Positions 34,799-43,177 of a stretch of DNA of 64,000 nucleotides are shown piece by piece (within the stretch, counting starts at the first letter, position 1; each line of letters begins with the position of its first letter). The stretch covers positions 1-64,000 of the forward strand of contig CAJFQQ010000008.1 of assembly GCA_904419145.1 (NCBI GenBank). The letters run 5' to 3'. Made by a program: the position numbers and the translations under genes. The stretch is from an uncultured Oscillospiraceae bacterium. GTDB lineage: Bacteria; Bacillota; Clostridia; Oscillospirales; Oscillospiraceae. The notes beneath the pieces are model-generated. The model was not told where the DNA came from. It was given only the letters and a program-made list of their open reading frames with translations, and did not search any database.

Positions 34799-34838
34799 GG
34801 GCGGCGGGAGAAACATTTCTCCCGCCGCCCCGTTTTTT
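34799..34838 (+). terminator. Rho-independent terminator of the Asn-rich peptide gene
   Basis: A 15-bp stem GGGCGGCGGGAGAAA/TTTCTCCCGCCGCCC with a 2-nt loop, then CG and six T, starting 7 bp past the stop codon. Confidence 0.92.
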
Positions 34839-34855
34839 CTCCCATCCCAAAGCAG

Positions 34856-34887
34856 CGGAGGGGGTATGGCACGCCATACCCCCTCCG
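34856..34887 (-). terminator. Hairpin downstream of the serine hydrolase gene
   Basis: A 15-bp stem CGGAGGGGGTATGGC/GCCATACCCCCTCCG with a 2-nt loop, 19 bp past the stop. No T-tract. Confidence 0.6.
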
Positions 34888-34905
34888 TAAGGTTTTGATC
34901 TGTCG

Positions 34906-36957
34906 TTATGCTATGGTGATCGTAAACTGGGCGGTATCTTCTGCCGCAAAGACGATCCAGCCGCCCTCCGGCAGCGTTACGGCAGTATCGCCGTAGATCC
35001 AGGAGGAGGCCACCATCTGGAGGTTTGCGTCGTAGACCGTAAACATGGCGTCCTCCGGGACCTCCACGGTCATGGTCCTGCCGGCGGCGGAGCCCACCTG
35101 GTACCACCGGGCGCTCTCCTGGCCCTGAACCGTGCAGACGGAGCGCTCCGCAGCGGAGATGGCAGGTACCGCGGCGCTGTCCATGTAGATCGCGCCGTTG
35201 AGGAGGATATACTCCACACCGTCTATTGTCGTAAACTCCACGGTGCCGCTGTCCCGGCTTCCGGTACCGGGGATCTGCAGCGCCGGAACCGCGGTGTTGG
35301 CGTCTGTGATCTGGTTGTTCAGCAGATAGCCCTCCGCACCCTCCGGGAGTCCCTGGAAGGAGAGGCCCGCAAAGACACTGCTGAAGGGGTACAGGGCAGA
35401 GGAATACCGCTCATTAACCTGGAGGTAGAACTTCCCGTCCCGGGCCTGCCAGGCCGCCAGAGCCTCGGGATCCGCCTCATAGTCCGGCAGGCGCTCCAGC
35501 ACGTAGCTGGCGGTGGGGAACACCGCCCAGCCGGGGACATAGCCGTAGGACTTCTGGAAGAGGTAGACCTGTCCGTTCTCCTCCTCCACGAACTTCAGCA
35601 GGGCGAAGTTGTCTGCATCCCGGAAGGTTCCGTCCTCCCGGTAGGTCAGCTGCTGCTGTGTGCCGGCCAGGTCCAGGGTCAGCACCCCGTCGGCGGACAC
35701 GTCCACCCGGCCCACGGTGGTGGAGGTGCCGTAGGCCCCGCTGTAGTCCATCAGCTCCGCAGGCATGGCAGCCGGCGCCGCCTCGTCCAGGGCAGCCGTG
35801 GTCTCCACCGTCACGCCCTCCTCCGCCAGTGCGGCGATGAGGATATTGGCGGCCGAGGCCTGGTTATAGGTGCTGACGCCGCCGGAGGACATGACGGCGC
35901 AGGCCATATCGTACTCCGGCAGCACCACCAGCCCCGCGTGGTAGGCCAGGGTATCCCCGCCCTTTACCAGGGCCTGGATGCCGTTCTGGTTGAAGGGGAA
36001 CATGTGGACATTGTCCCAGCCCAGGCCATAGGCCAGGGCGTCGTCCTCACTGTCCTCGGGCCACATGCCCTTCACCGCCTCGTTGGTGGCCATGGCGGCC
36101 AGGGACTCCTCACTGAGAAGTGCCTCGCCGGTGAGAGCTCCGCCAAAGGCCGCCAGATCGGAGGCGGTGGCGTAGATGCCGCCGCACCCATAGACGGCCA
36201 GGGTCTCCGGCGGCAGGGCCCGGGTCTCGCCGGTGGTGAGGTAGGCCTTCGCCAGACGGCTGGTATCAAAGTCGTCACTGGGGACAAAGGTGCTCTCCAG
36301 TCCCAGGGGCTCCGCGATCTCCTGTGCCAGGAAATCACCGAAGTCCATGCCGCTGGCCGCCTCGATCACCAGCTGAGCCAGGGAGAAGCTGTCGTTGGAG
36401 TAGACGCTGTAGGCCCCCGGGTCCGCCTGGAGGGTCTGGGTGGAGAGCCGCTCCAGCAGGTCATCCGTGGCGTCATACTCCCCGTCGGCAAAGAGGAAGG
36501 AGCCGGGGCCGGCACTGCCCATAAGGCCCGAGGAGTGGTTCAGGAGCATCCGCACGGTGATATCCTGATACCGCTCGTCGGCCATGGTGAAGTCCGGGAG
36601 GTAGGTGGTGACCGGCTCGTCCAACTCCACCCTGCCATCCTCCACCAGGAGCATCATGGCCGCAGCGGTGTAGACCTTGCTGATGGAGCCCGCCCCATAG
36701 AGGATATCATCGGTAATCAGGCGGTTCTCCGTCAGGGAGTAGACACCAGCGCTGCCCGTGAGGACGATCTCCCCATCTTTCCACAGGGCATACTGTACGC
36801 TGGTAGCGCCGCCGTACTCCATAGCGGTCTGCGCCTGTATCTGCGCCGTCTGTTCTAAACCATCGGAAGTGTCGTCTGCTGCGGCCGCCGGCGCCAGAGA
36901 GACCAGCAGCACCAGGGCCATCACCAAAGCGGACAGGCGCGTTTTCAACTGTTTCAT
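34906..36957 (-). CDS. Secreted beta-lactamase-family serine hydrolase
   Basis: A 683-residue exported protein with a signal peptide (LSALVMALVLLVSLAPAAAA). The class C beta-lactamase/D,D-peptidase fold spans about 40-370: SISK near residue 92 (nucleophile Ser and Lys), YSN near 185 (general base Tyr) and the HAG triad near 335. The remaining 300 residues are beta-rich and unrecognised, longer than in most family members. Probable substrates are D-amino-acid peptides or esters; a resistance role is not implied. The ATG at 36957 has AAAGGA 9 nt upstream. It has its own consensus promoter. Confidence 0.88.
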   Translation of the reverse strand: MKQLKTRLSALVMALVLLVSLAPAAAADDTSDGLEQTAQIQAQTAMEYGGATSVQYALWKDGEIVLTGSAGVYSLTENRLITDDILYGAGSISKVYTAAAMMLLVEDGRVELDEPVTTYLPDFTMADERYQDITVRMLLNHSSGLMGSAGPGSFLFADGEYDATDDLLERLSTQTLQADPGAYSVYSNDSFSLAQLVIEAASGMDFGDFLAQEIAEPLGLESTFVPSDDFDTSRLAKAYLTTGETRALPPETLAVYGCGGIYATASDLAAFGGALTGEALLSEESLAAMATNEAVKGMWPEDSEDDALAYGLGWDNVHMFPFNQNGIQALVKGGDTLAYHAGLVVLPEYDMACAVMSSGGVSTYNQASAANILIAALAEEGVTVETTAALDEAAPAAMPAELMDYSGAYGTSTTVGRVDVSADGVLTLDLAGTQQQLTYREDGTFRDADNFALLKFVEEENGQVYLFQKSYGYVPGWAVFPTASYVLERLPDYEADPEALAAWQARDGKFYLQVNERYSSALYPFSSVFAGLSFQGLPEGAEGYLLNNQITDANTAVPALQIPGTGSRDSGTVEFTTIDGVEYILLNGAIYMDSAAVPAISAAERSVCTVQGQESARWYQVGSAAGRTMTVEVPEDAMFTVYDANLQMVASSWIYGDTAVTLPEGGWIVFAAEDTAQFTITIA

Positions 36958-37016
36958 GGCTTTGAATCCTTTCTGATCATACAACTGCATCGGCGGCGGT
37001 CAGGCCGCCGTCCCCT

Positions 37017-37044
37017 ATTATACTGAAACGACTTGGTTTGTCAA
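37017..37044 (-). promoter_or_regulatory. Consensus promoter of the serine hydrolase gene
   Basis: On the minus strand perfect TTGACA (37044-37039), a 16-bp spacer and perfect TATAAT (37022-37017). Confidence 0.9.
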
Positions 37045-37086
37045 ATGGGACAAATCCCCATCATCGCGTACTTTTGGGACGCGATG

Positions 37087-37119
37087 ATCCCCCCTGGGCA
37101 GGGCCAGGGGGGATTTTTT
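37087..37119 (+). terminator. Terminator-like hairpin between two divergent promoters
   Basis: ATCCCCCCTGG/CCAGGGGGGAT with six T on the plus strand, preceded by another inverted repeat CATCATCGCGT/ACGCGATGAT (about 37060-37088). No gene ends here. The lrgA promoter is further downstream, so this is not its attenuator. Confidence 0.7.
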
Positions 37120-37147
37120 CGCCCTGCCTCCAGCCGAGCAAATTTTA

Positions 37148-37176
37148 TTGACAAAACCCGGACCAAGCGCTAAAAT
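37148..37176 (+). promoter_or_regulatory. Promoter of lrgAB
   Basis: Perfect TTGACA (37148-37153), 17 bp, TAAAAT (37171-37176); start about 35 nt before the ATG. Confidence 0.88.
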
Positions 37177-37218
37177 TTCCCTGACCATTCAGAACCCTCA
37201 CAAGGAGAGCACTTCCCT

Positions 37219-37584
37219 ATGAAAATTTTCTATCAAATCGGCATTATTTTCGGCCTTTGCTGGGTCAGCGAAGTTGTTGCGTCTCTATTACCCTTCTCCT
37301 TCCCTGCCAGCGTCATCGCCATGCTCCTGCTGCTATTGCTGCTATTGACCGGCCTTCTCAAATTGGAGCATATCCGGGAAAAAGCGGATTTCCTGCTGGC
37401 CAATATGGCGATCTTTTTTCTGCCGTCTCTGGTTGGTATTATGGAATATACCGACATACTGCAGCAATACCTGCTCCCCCTTCTGCTGATCTGTGCAGTC
37501 AGCACAGTGCTGACTTTTGCGGCTACGGCACTGAGTGTCCGTGCAACTCTGCACCTGTTGGAGAGGAGGAAACACCATGGCTGA
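37219..37584 (+). CDS. CidA/LrgA family membrane protein
   Basis: A 121-residue protein with four membrane segments, typical of the holin-like CidA/LrgA family; LPFSFPASVIAMLLLLLLL and FFLPSLVGIMEY are the conserved regions. With LrgB-type partners these proteins affect murein hydrolase activity, and some carry pyruvate or other small metabolites. AAGGAGAG precedes the ATG. It overlaps the next gene by 8 bp. No LytSR-type regulator is adjacent. Confidence 0.92.
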   Translation: MKIFYQIGIIFGLCWVSEVVASLLPFSFPASVIAMLLLLLLLLTGLLKLEHIREKADFLLANMAIFFLPSLVGIMEYTDILQQYLLPLLLICAVSTVLTFAATALSVRATLHLLERRKHHG

Positions 37585-38260
37585 TCTGTTTGCCTCTCCC
37601 TTTTTTGGCGTGGCGCTGAGCATTCTGGCTTTCTGGATTGGCGTCAAGATCCAGAAAAAGACCCGCCTTGCTGTCTGCAACCCTCTGCTGATTGCCTCCA
37701 TACTGGTCATCTGCATCTTATTGGTCTTCCGAATCCCTTATGCCGACTACAACCGAGGCGGTGAACTCATTACCCTGTTCCTCTCCCCTGCTACCGCTGC
37801 CTTGGCCGTCAGCATCTACAACAAGATCCGGCTGCTGCGGAAAAACTGGCTCCCCGTCTTAGTGGGATGCACCATTGGTTCCCTGGTCTCTATGGGCAGC
37901 GTCCTGCTGATGTGCCGGATATTTGGATTGGACGAAGCTGCCACAGCCTCTCTGCTCCCCAAATCCGTGACTACCTCCATCGCTGTCAGTGTAGCCGAAG
38001 CCCACGGGGGGATTCCCTCCTTCACAGTGGTAGCGGTCTGTATCACCGGCATTCTGGGCAGCATAATCTCCCCTTTCCTGATCCGTTTGCTGCGGGTCAA
38101 GAACCCGGTGGCCGCAGGGCTTGCCATCGGGGCCAGTTCCCACGCCGTTGGGACCTCCAAAGCTTTGGAAATTGGAGAGACTGAGGGCGCCATGAGCGGA
38201 CTGGCTATTGGCGTCTGCGGTCTGATTACCGTGCTGTTTTCCATGTTCCTGTCCTATTGA
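37577..38260 (+). CDS. LrgB family membrane protein
   Basis: A 227-residue protein with seven to eight membrane segments. LLPKSVTTSIAV, GGIPSFTVVAV and ASSHAVGTSKALEIGETEGAMS mark the LrgB/CidB family. The ATG at 37577 has GGAGAGGAGG upstream and lies inside the lrgA end, so the two are coupled. It is the partner of the LrgA-like protein. Confidence 0.93.
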   Translation: MADLFASPFFGVALSILAFWIGVKIQKKTRLAVCNPLLIASILVICILLVFRIPYADYNRGGELITLFLSPATAALAVSIYNKIRLLRKNWLPVLVGCTIGSLVSMGSVLLMCRIFGLDEAATASLLPKSVTTSIAVSVAEAHGGIPSFTVVAVCITGILGSIISPFLIRLLRVKNPVAAGLAIGASSHAVGTSKALEIGETEGAMSGLAIGVCGLITVLFSMFLSY

Positions 38261-38276
38261 TCTCCGTTTCAACACG

Positions 38277-38314
38277 AAAAGACAGCTCCGAAACGATTCC
38301 GGAGCTGTCTTTTT
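38277..38314. terminator. Bidirectional terminator between lrgB and glmS
   Basis: GACAGCTCCG/CGGAGCTGTC flanked by A4 and T5, so it can end both convergent transcripts. Confidence 0.85.
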
Positions 38315-38376
38315 CCGTATATGGTTTTTCGCCTTCCGGCGCGGCGCGCGGCTGCCCGCTCCTGCGGCCCACTTCG

Positions 38377-40221
38377 TTACTCCACCGTCACGCTCTTGGC
38401 CAGGTTCCGGGGCTTGTCAATGTCGCAGCCGCGCATGAGGGCCACATAGTAGGCAAACAGCTGCAGCGGCACCACGCCCAGGCTGGGCAGCAGCATATCG
38501 TGGGTCTCCGGGATGGTGATGACCGCATTGGCGTTCTTCTCCATATCCGCCCGGCGGGTCTCGGTGGTCAGGGCCAGCACATCGGCGCCCCGGGAGCGGA
38601 CCTCCAGGACATTGGCCATGGCCTTGTCGAATAGTTTTCCATAGGTGCCCAGAGCCACCACCAGCGTCCCGTCCTCGATGAGGCTGATGGTGCCGTGCTT
38701 GAGCTCCCCGGAGGCGTAGGCCTCGGAGTGGATGTAGGAGATCTCCTTGAGCTTCAAAGAGCCCTCCAGTCCCAGGGCATAGTCCACGTTGCGGCCGATG
38801 AAGAACACGCTGTCGTGGTTGAAATACTGGGATGCGAAGTACTGGATGTCGTCCTTGTTGGCGAGGATGGTCTCCATCTTACCCGGCAGCAGCAGCATCT
38901 CGTCCAGCACCGCATGGTACTCGCTCTCCTCCACCGTGCCCAGGATCTTACCGAAGTACAGCGCCAGCAGGTCCACCACCGCCATCTGGGTGGAGTAGGC
39001 CTTGGTGGTGGCCACGGCGATCTCCGGACCGGCCCAGGTGTAGAGCACCTGGTCGGACTCACGGGCGATGGAGCTGCCCACCACATTGACGATGGAGAGG
39101 ATCCGCCCGCCCAGGCGCTTGGCCTCCCGCAGGGCGGCCATGGTGTCCAGCGTCTCCCCGGACTGGCTGATGACCACCACCAGGGTCCTCTCATCCACGA
39201 TGGGGCTCATGTACCGGAACTCCGAGGCCAGGGCCACCTCCACCGGGATGCGGGTCAGCTTTTCCAGGTTATACTTCCCCACCATCCCCACGTGGTAGGA
39301 GGAGCCGCAGGCCACGATATAGATTTTCCTGAACTGCCGGATCTCCTCCTCGGTAATGTCGAAGTCCTCAAAATACACCTCACCCTCCCGGATGCGGGGG
39401 AAGATGCACCGGCGCAGGGCCTCGGGCTGCTCCATGATCTCCTTGAACATGAAGTGCTCGTAGCCGCCCTTCTCCGCCGCGTCGATCTCCCAGTCCACGT
39501 GAGCGGTCTCCTTGTCGATGGGCTGCATCAGGTGGTTGTAGCACTGGATGCCGTCCTTGGTGAGCACCGCCAGCTCGTCATCGTCCATATAGGCCACATC
39601 CCGGGTGTACTTGATGATGGCCGTAACGTCGCTGGCCAGGAAGCTGCATCCCTCGCCGTAGCCCAAAATGAGCGGGCTGTCCTTGCGCACGGCGATGAGC
39701 TGGTCGGGCTTATCGGCGCAGAGGATGCCCAGGGCATAGGCCCCCTCGATCCGCCGCAGGCACCGGCCCACCGCCTCCAGAATGTCCACATGGTCCGTCT
39801 CATAGAAGTACTCGATGAGCTGGGCCACCACCTCGGTGTCCGTCTCTGATGTAAAGGGCACCCCCTGCTCTGTCAGGAAGGTTTTCAGCTCGGCGTAGTT
39901 CTCAATGATGCCGTTGTGCACCACGGCAATCCTCCCGCTGCGGCTGACCTGGGGGTGGGCGTTGACGTCGCTGGGGGCGCCGTGAGTGGCCCAGCGGGTG
40001 TGGCCGATGCCCACCGTGCCGTCCAGGTCCGCCCCGCCCCGGATCATATCGCTGAGGACCTGGAGGCGGCCCTTGGCCTTCTCCACCTGCATTTTCTGGT
40101 ATTTCCCGGAATAGATCGCCACGCCGGCGCTGTCATAGCCCCGGTACTCCAAACGTCTGAGCCCCTCCAGCAAAATGGGGGCGGCCTGCTCCTGTCCTAC
40201 ATATCCAACAATTCCACACAT
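38377..40221 (-). CDS. glmS: Glutamine-fructose-6-phosphate aminotransferase (isomerizing)
   Basis: GlmS makes glucosamine-6-phosphate, the entry point to UDP-GlcNAc and the cell wall. It has 614 residues. The start MCGIVGYVG exposes the glutaminase nucleophile Cys after Met removal; two SIS isomerase domains follow, with SQSGET, and the protein ends in PRNLAKSVTVE. The ATG at 40221 has AGGAGG 8 nt upstream; an ATG two codons earlier would bury the Cys. A glmS ribozyme lies in the leader. Confidence 0.98.
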   Translation of the reverse strand: MCGIVGYVGQEQAAPILLEGLRRLEYRGYDSAGVAIYSGKYQKMQVEKAKGRLQVLSDMIRGGADLDGTVGIGHTRWATHGAPSDVNAHPQVSRSGRIAVVHNGIIENYAELKTFLTEQGVPFTSETDTEVVAQLIEYFYETDHVDILEAVGRCLRRIEGAYALGILCADKPDQLIAVRKDSPLILGYGEGCSFLASDVTAIIKYTRDVAYMDDDELAVLTKDGIQCYNHLMQPIDKETAHVDWEIDAAEKGGYEHFMFKEIMEQPEALRRCIFPRIREGEVYFEDFDITEEEIRQFRKIYIVACGSSYHVGMVGKYNLEKLTRIPVEVALASEFRYMSPIVDERTLVVVISQSGETLDTMAALREAKRLGGRILSIVNVVGSSIARESDQVLYTWAGPEIAVATTKAYSTQMAVVDLLALYFGKILGTVEESEYHAVLDEMLLLPGKMETILANKDDIQYFASQYFNHDSVFFIGRNVDYALGLEGSLKLKEISYIHSEAYASGELKHGTISLIEDGTLVVALGTYGKLFDKAMANVLEVRSRGADVLALTTETRRADMEKNANAVITIPETHDMLLPSLGVVPLQLFAYYVALMRGCDIDKPRNLAKSVTVE

Positions 40222-40300
40222 GGTCATTTCCTCCTGTTTTTCATCGGGCTCCGGCGTTTTGGGCGCAGTACGTCCCTCCCGCCGGAGCGGTTTTCAGCAA

Positions 40301-40486
40301 GAGGACAAACCCGCAGATGTCTGTGCCTCATCCTCCGGTCACAGCCCCTTTGTCCCCCGGTCGCCCGGGGATTTGTCGGCTGTGTGCGCACCCGGAGGGG
40401 TACGGAGGGGCATCCGCCGAAATGCTCGATACTCCCCTCTCCTCGTCGTCTGCGCCCCGCATAGAGCGGGCGCAGCGCTGGCGCTT
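40301..40486 (-). ncRNA. glmS ribozyme (GlcN6P-activated self-cleaving riboswitch)
   Basis: On the minus strand the element starts at AGCGCC; cleavage is expected between A40485 and G40484. The conserved core follows: a P2-type stem (CTGCGCCC/GGGCGCAG), GACGAGGAGAGGGG, TATCGAGCA, TTTCGGCGGATGCCCCTCC and then CACAGCCG. A CCCCGG-rich P3/P3.1 region and the P4-like hairpin (40301-40336) complete it. This matches the Bacillus subtilis element segment by segment. Glucosamine-6-phosphate acts as cofactor for cleavage, which destabilises glmS mRNA, so GlmS product represses its own gene. Confidence 0.93.
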
Positions 40487-40562
40487 GTGATGGGACTGGT
40501 CCCATGGTCCTCCTTTCCTGTTTCTGCGGTTTCTATCTATAAAGGCGCAGCGCGCCCCTATA

Positions 40563-40706
40563 TCACTTTTTTCTCCGCTCCTGTATCACTTTTACTATAA
40601 TATACACCAGGTAAACACAGAAAATCACCGCGGCGGGCAGCAGCACAAAGATCGCAAAAAATCCGCCAATGCCCTGATACAGGGCGTACTCCACAATGCC
40701 GGACAC
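40563..40706 (-). CDS. Small membrane peptide, BhlA/holin-like (unlisted)
   Basis: A 47-residue frame: GTG start at 40706 with GAGGAG 9 nt upstream, ending in TGA. The peptide has a short polar start (SGIVEYALYQG), one long hydrophobic segment (GGFFAIFVLLPAAVIFCVYL, extending into VYIIV) and a basic tail (QERRKK). That layout resembles BhlA/UviB-type holin-like peptides. It lies upstream of the glmS ribozyme on the same strand and divergent from the DUF421 gene. The function is unknown and a chance hydrophobic frame cannot be ruled out. Confidence 0.55.
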   Translation of the reverse strand: MSGIVEYALYQGIGGFFAIFVLLPAAVIFCVYLVYIIVKVIQERRKK

Positions 40707-40793
40707 GCCTATACGCTCCTCTCATTTTCTGTTCTGCTGTCAGGAATATCCCAACCCTTCCCGGGCATACTGACCGGGAAAGGATGTGTTCCC

Positions 40794-41477
40794 ATGACAA
40801 CGGCGTTTTTCCGCACGGTGATCCTCTACCTGCTGCTGATGGCGGGCCTCCGCCTGCTGGGCAAGCGGCAGATCGGAGAGCTGGAGCCCAGCGAGCTGGT
40901 GCTGACCCTCATCATTTCCGATCTGGCGGCTGTTCCCATGCAGGACTTCGGCATCCCGCTGGTGAACGGCGTGTTCCCCATCATCATCCTGCTGTGTCTC
41001 AGCATGATCCTCAGCTTTGTGAATCTGAAATCCGTGCGCTTTCGCAGCATCCTCTGCGGCAAGCCCGCCATCATCATCCGAGAGGGCCGGCTGGTCCAGC
41101 AGAATATGAACAAAACCCGCCTCACCATCGACGAGCTGTATGAACAGCTGCGGGGCCAGGGCATCACGGATCTGCGCACCGTGAAGTACGCGATCCTGGA
41201 AACCAACGGAAAAATCTCCGTCCTCCCCTATACCCGGGAGAGCCCCGTCACCCCCAAGATCCTGGGGGCCCAGGTCCAGGACGAGACCGTGCTCCCCATC
41301 CTCCTCATCAATGACGGGCGCGTCATGTCCGACAATCTCCGCGCCAGCGGACGGGACATGTGCTGGCTGGAAAAACAGCTCCGCTCCCGCAAGCTCTCCA
41401 GCCCCAGGCAGGTCTTTCTCCTGACCGTGGACGAGGCGGGCACCGTGGAGTGTGTCATAAAGGAGGGCAATGTATGA
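40794..41477 (+). CDS. DUF421 membrane protein (YetF family)
   Basis: A 227-residue protein with three N-terminal membrane segments and a soluble C-terminal part of about 130 residues. LLGKRQIGELEPSELVLTLIISDLAA and the C-terminal LPYTRE segment are typical of YetF/YrbG (DUF421). The family is linked to the spore or envelope, but its molecular role is unknown. It overlaps the following DUF4363 gene by 4 bp. Confidence 0.9.
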   Translation: MTTAFFRTVILYLLLMAGLRLLGKRQIGELEPSELVLTLIISDLAAVPMQDFGIPLVNGVFPIIILLCLSMILSFVNLKSVRFRSILCGKPAIIIREGRLVQQNMNKTRLTIDELYEQLRGQGITDLRTVKYAILETNGKISVLPYTRESPVTPKILGAQVQDETVLPILLINDGRVMSDNLRASGRDMCWLEKQLRSRKLSSPRQVFLLTVDEAGTVECVIKEGNV

Positions 41478-41854
41478 AGCCGCTGGCCGTTTCTCTGGCA
41501 GTCCTGGCAGCCATCCTGGCCTTCTCCCTGTGGACCGGGTGCTACGTGCGAGGGCGCACCGAGGCCTGGTCGGATCAGCTGGCCGCAACCGACGAACTCG
41601 CCCAGCAGGAGCGCTGGGAGGACGCGGAGGCCGGGCTTCAGCGCGCCTATGCCGACTGGGATGCCATCCAGACCTTCCTCCACACCCTCATGGAGCACGA
41701 CGCGCTGGACGAGGCGGAAGCCCTGTTTGCCACCGCCTTTGCCGCCTGCGACGAGCAGGACGGGCCGGATTTTCACGCGGCCATAGCCCAGCTGAACACC
41801 CAGCTGCACCTGCTGGCAGAAACCCAGGCCATCAGCGTCAAGAACATCCTATAG
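41474..41854 (+). CDS. DUF4363 family protein
   Basis: A 126-residue protein with one N-terminal membrane segment (about 4-22) and an all-helical extracytoplasmic domain with repeated Glu/Ala/Asp. DUF4363 genes commonly follow DUF421 genes in Clostridia, and the 4-bp overlap here points to coupled translation and a shared complex. No enzymatic motif is visible. Confidence 0.82.
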   Translation: MKPLAVSLAVLAAILAFSLWTGCYVRGRTEAWSDQLAATDELAQQERWEDAEAGLQRAYADWDAIQTFLHTLMEHDALDEAEALFATAFAACDEQDGPDFHAAIAQLNTQLHLLAETQAISVKNIL

Positions 41855-41869
41855 GCTCTATCCCTTTGA

Positions 41870-41910
41870 CGCAGCCAGGCGGACATTGGTTCCCTGGCTG
41901 CGGCGTTCTT
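41870..41910 (+). terminator. Terminator of the DUF421-DUF4363 operon
   Basis: CGCAGCCAGG/CCTGGCTGCG with a 13-nt loop and a moderately T-rich tail. Confidence 0.7.
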
Positions 41911-41969
41911 TCCGGCAAAATCGCCCGCTCATTGCCGCGCCCGCGCCGGGCTCGTCCACGCTCCGGCCT

Positions 41970-42425
41970 CTACTTCTCCGCCAGCAGCTTGTTCAGCTCC
42001 GACATGAAGGTGTTGATATCCTTGAATTGGCGGTAGACCGAGGCAAAGCGCACATAGGCCACCTCGTCCACGGTCTTCAGCTTCTCCATGACCTGCTCCC
42101 CGATGGCCTCTGTACTGACCTCCCGCTCCAGGGAGTTCTGGAGGGTCTGCTCGATCTCGTCGGTCAGCCGCTCCAGCTCCGCCAAAGGGACCGGCCGCTT
42201 CTCACAGGCCCGGATCATGCCGTTGAGCACCTTGCTCCGGTCAAAGGTCTGACGGCTGCCGTCCTTCTTGATCACCACCATGGGCAGGAACTCCATGGTC
42301 TCATAGGTGGTAAAGCGTTTTTCACAGGACAGGCACTCTCTGCGGCGCCGGATGCTGTTTCCCTCGTCCGCGGGACGGGAGTCCACGACACGGCTCTCTT
42401 TATATCCACAGTATGGGCACTTCAT
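41970..42425 (-). CDS. nrdR: Transcriptional repressor NrdR
   Basis: A 151-residue repressor of ribonucleotide reductase genes. The N-terminal zinc ribbon uses Cys3, Cys6, Cys31 and Cys34 ([21 protein letters not shown]); the ATP-cone domain follows and senses ATP/dATP. The ATG at 42425 has GGAGG 8 nt upstream and matches the usual NrdR start. No nrd gene is in the window, so its targets are elsewhere. Confidence 0.96.
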   Translation of the reverse strand: MKCPYCGYKESRVVDSRPADEGNSIRRRRECLSCEKRFTTYETMEFLPMVVIKKDGSRQTFDRSKVLNGMIRACEKRPVPLAELERLTDEIEQTLQNSLEREVSTEAIGEQVMEKLKTVDEVAYVRFASVYRQFKDINTFMSELNKLLAEK

Positions 42426-42508
42426 CTTGCTGTCCTCCAATTCTGTATGGGTATATGTAGTAGTATACCATATGGATTCGGAAATTGGTAGACTCATTTG
42501 TTTTTTCC

Positions 42509-43036
42509 TCACGGGAAAACCGGGTGGTCGTCCCGGTCAAAGCGGTAGACCACATAGACCTGCCCCTGAATGGTCTGGATCTGGGCAAAGCAGAACAGCG
42601 TGGTGATGGGAAAGGGCTGGTCCGTCCGGTAGGGCAGGGCCAGCAGCCGCACGTTCCGCTCCTGCCGCCACAGGGCCCCCGGGATGCCGGACAGTTCCCG
42701 GGCGAGTTGGGCGTCCCGCTGGAAGAACTCCCCTGCCGCAGCCAGAGATTGCCACTGGGTCTGGTGGGCAAAGGCGTAGCTCAGGCGCAGCTCGCCCCGC
42801 CAGATGGTCCCCAGGGCCTGCAGCTCCCCGGTACGCACCGTCCGCCGGAGGCCCATGCCCTCCCCCTTCGGCTCCAGGACCCCCAGGGGGTACTCCCCCC
42901 TTTCGCACAGGAGATAGGCCCGGAACAGCCCCGTGTTGTCCCGGCGGCAGGATACCTCCACCTGGGTCCTCCCGCCCTGGGCCGTCAGCGTCACGCTGCC
43001 CGCCTGATCCCCCTGATAGAGCACCGGATAGTCCAC
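42509..43036 (-). CDS. Hypothetical protein
   Basis: A 175-residue soluble protein, rich in beta strands and without signal peptide, membrane segment or recognised motif. The C-terminal half alternates aromatic and charged residues ([16 protein letters not shown] at the end). The GTG at 43036 has GGAGG 7 nt upstream and is a better start than the ATG at 43051, which overlaps that site. It lies between mazF and nrdR on the same strand. No function suggested. Confidence 0.65.
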   Translation of the reverse strand: MDYPVLYQGDQAGSVTLTAQGGRTQVEVSCRRDNTGLFRAYLLCERGEYPLGVLEPKGEGMGLRRTVRTGELQALGTIWRGELRLSYAFAHQTQWQSLAAAGEFFQRDAQLARELSGIPGALWRQERNVRLLALPYRTDQPFPITTLFCFAQIQTIQGQVYVVYRFDRDDHPVFP

Positions 43037-43177
43037 CCCGTCACCTCCCATACGGCAAGTCCCCTCTCCCTGCAGTATATGCAGCCGCCGAGGCCGCCAT
43101 GCCGGGCCGCCTCAAACAGAAAAGAGCCATACCGCAGCCGCCCCCCGGCGGCCGCGATATGGCATACCATGTCTTGC

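Noticed and set aside
34906-36957. Beta-lactamase conferring resistance
   Set aside because: The fold is shared by peptidases and esterases; the protein is far longer than class C beta-lactamases and has a large unknown C-terminal domain.
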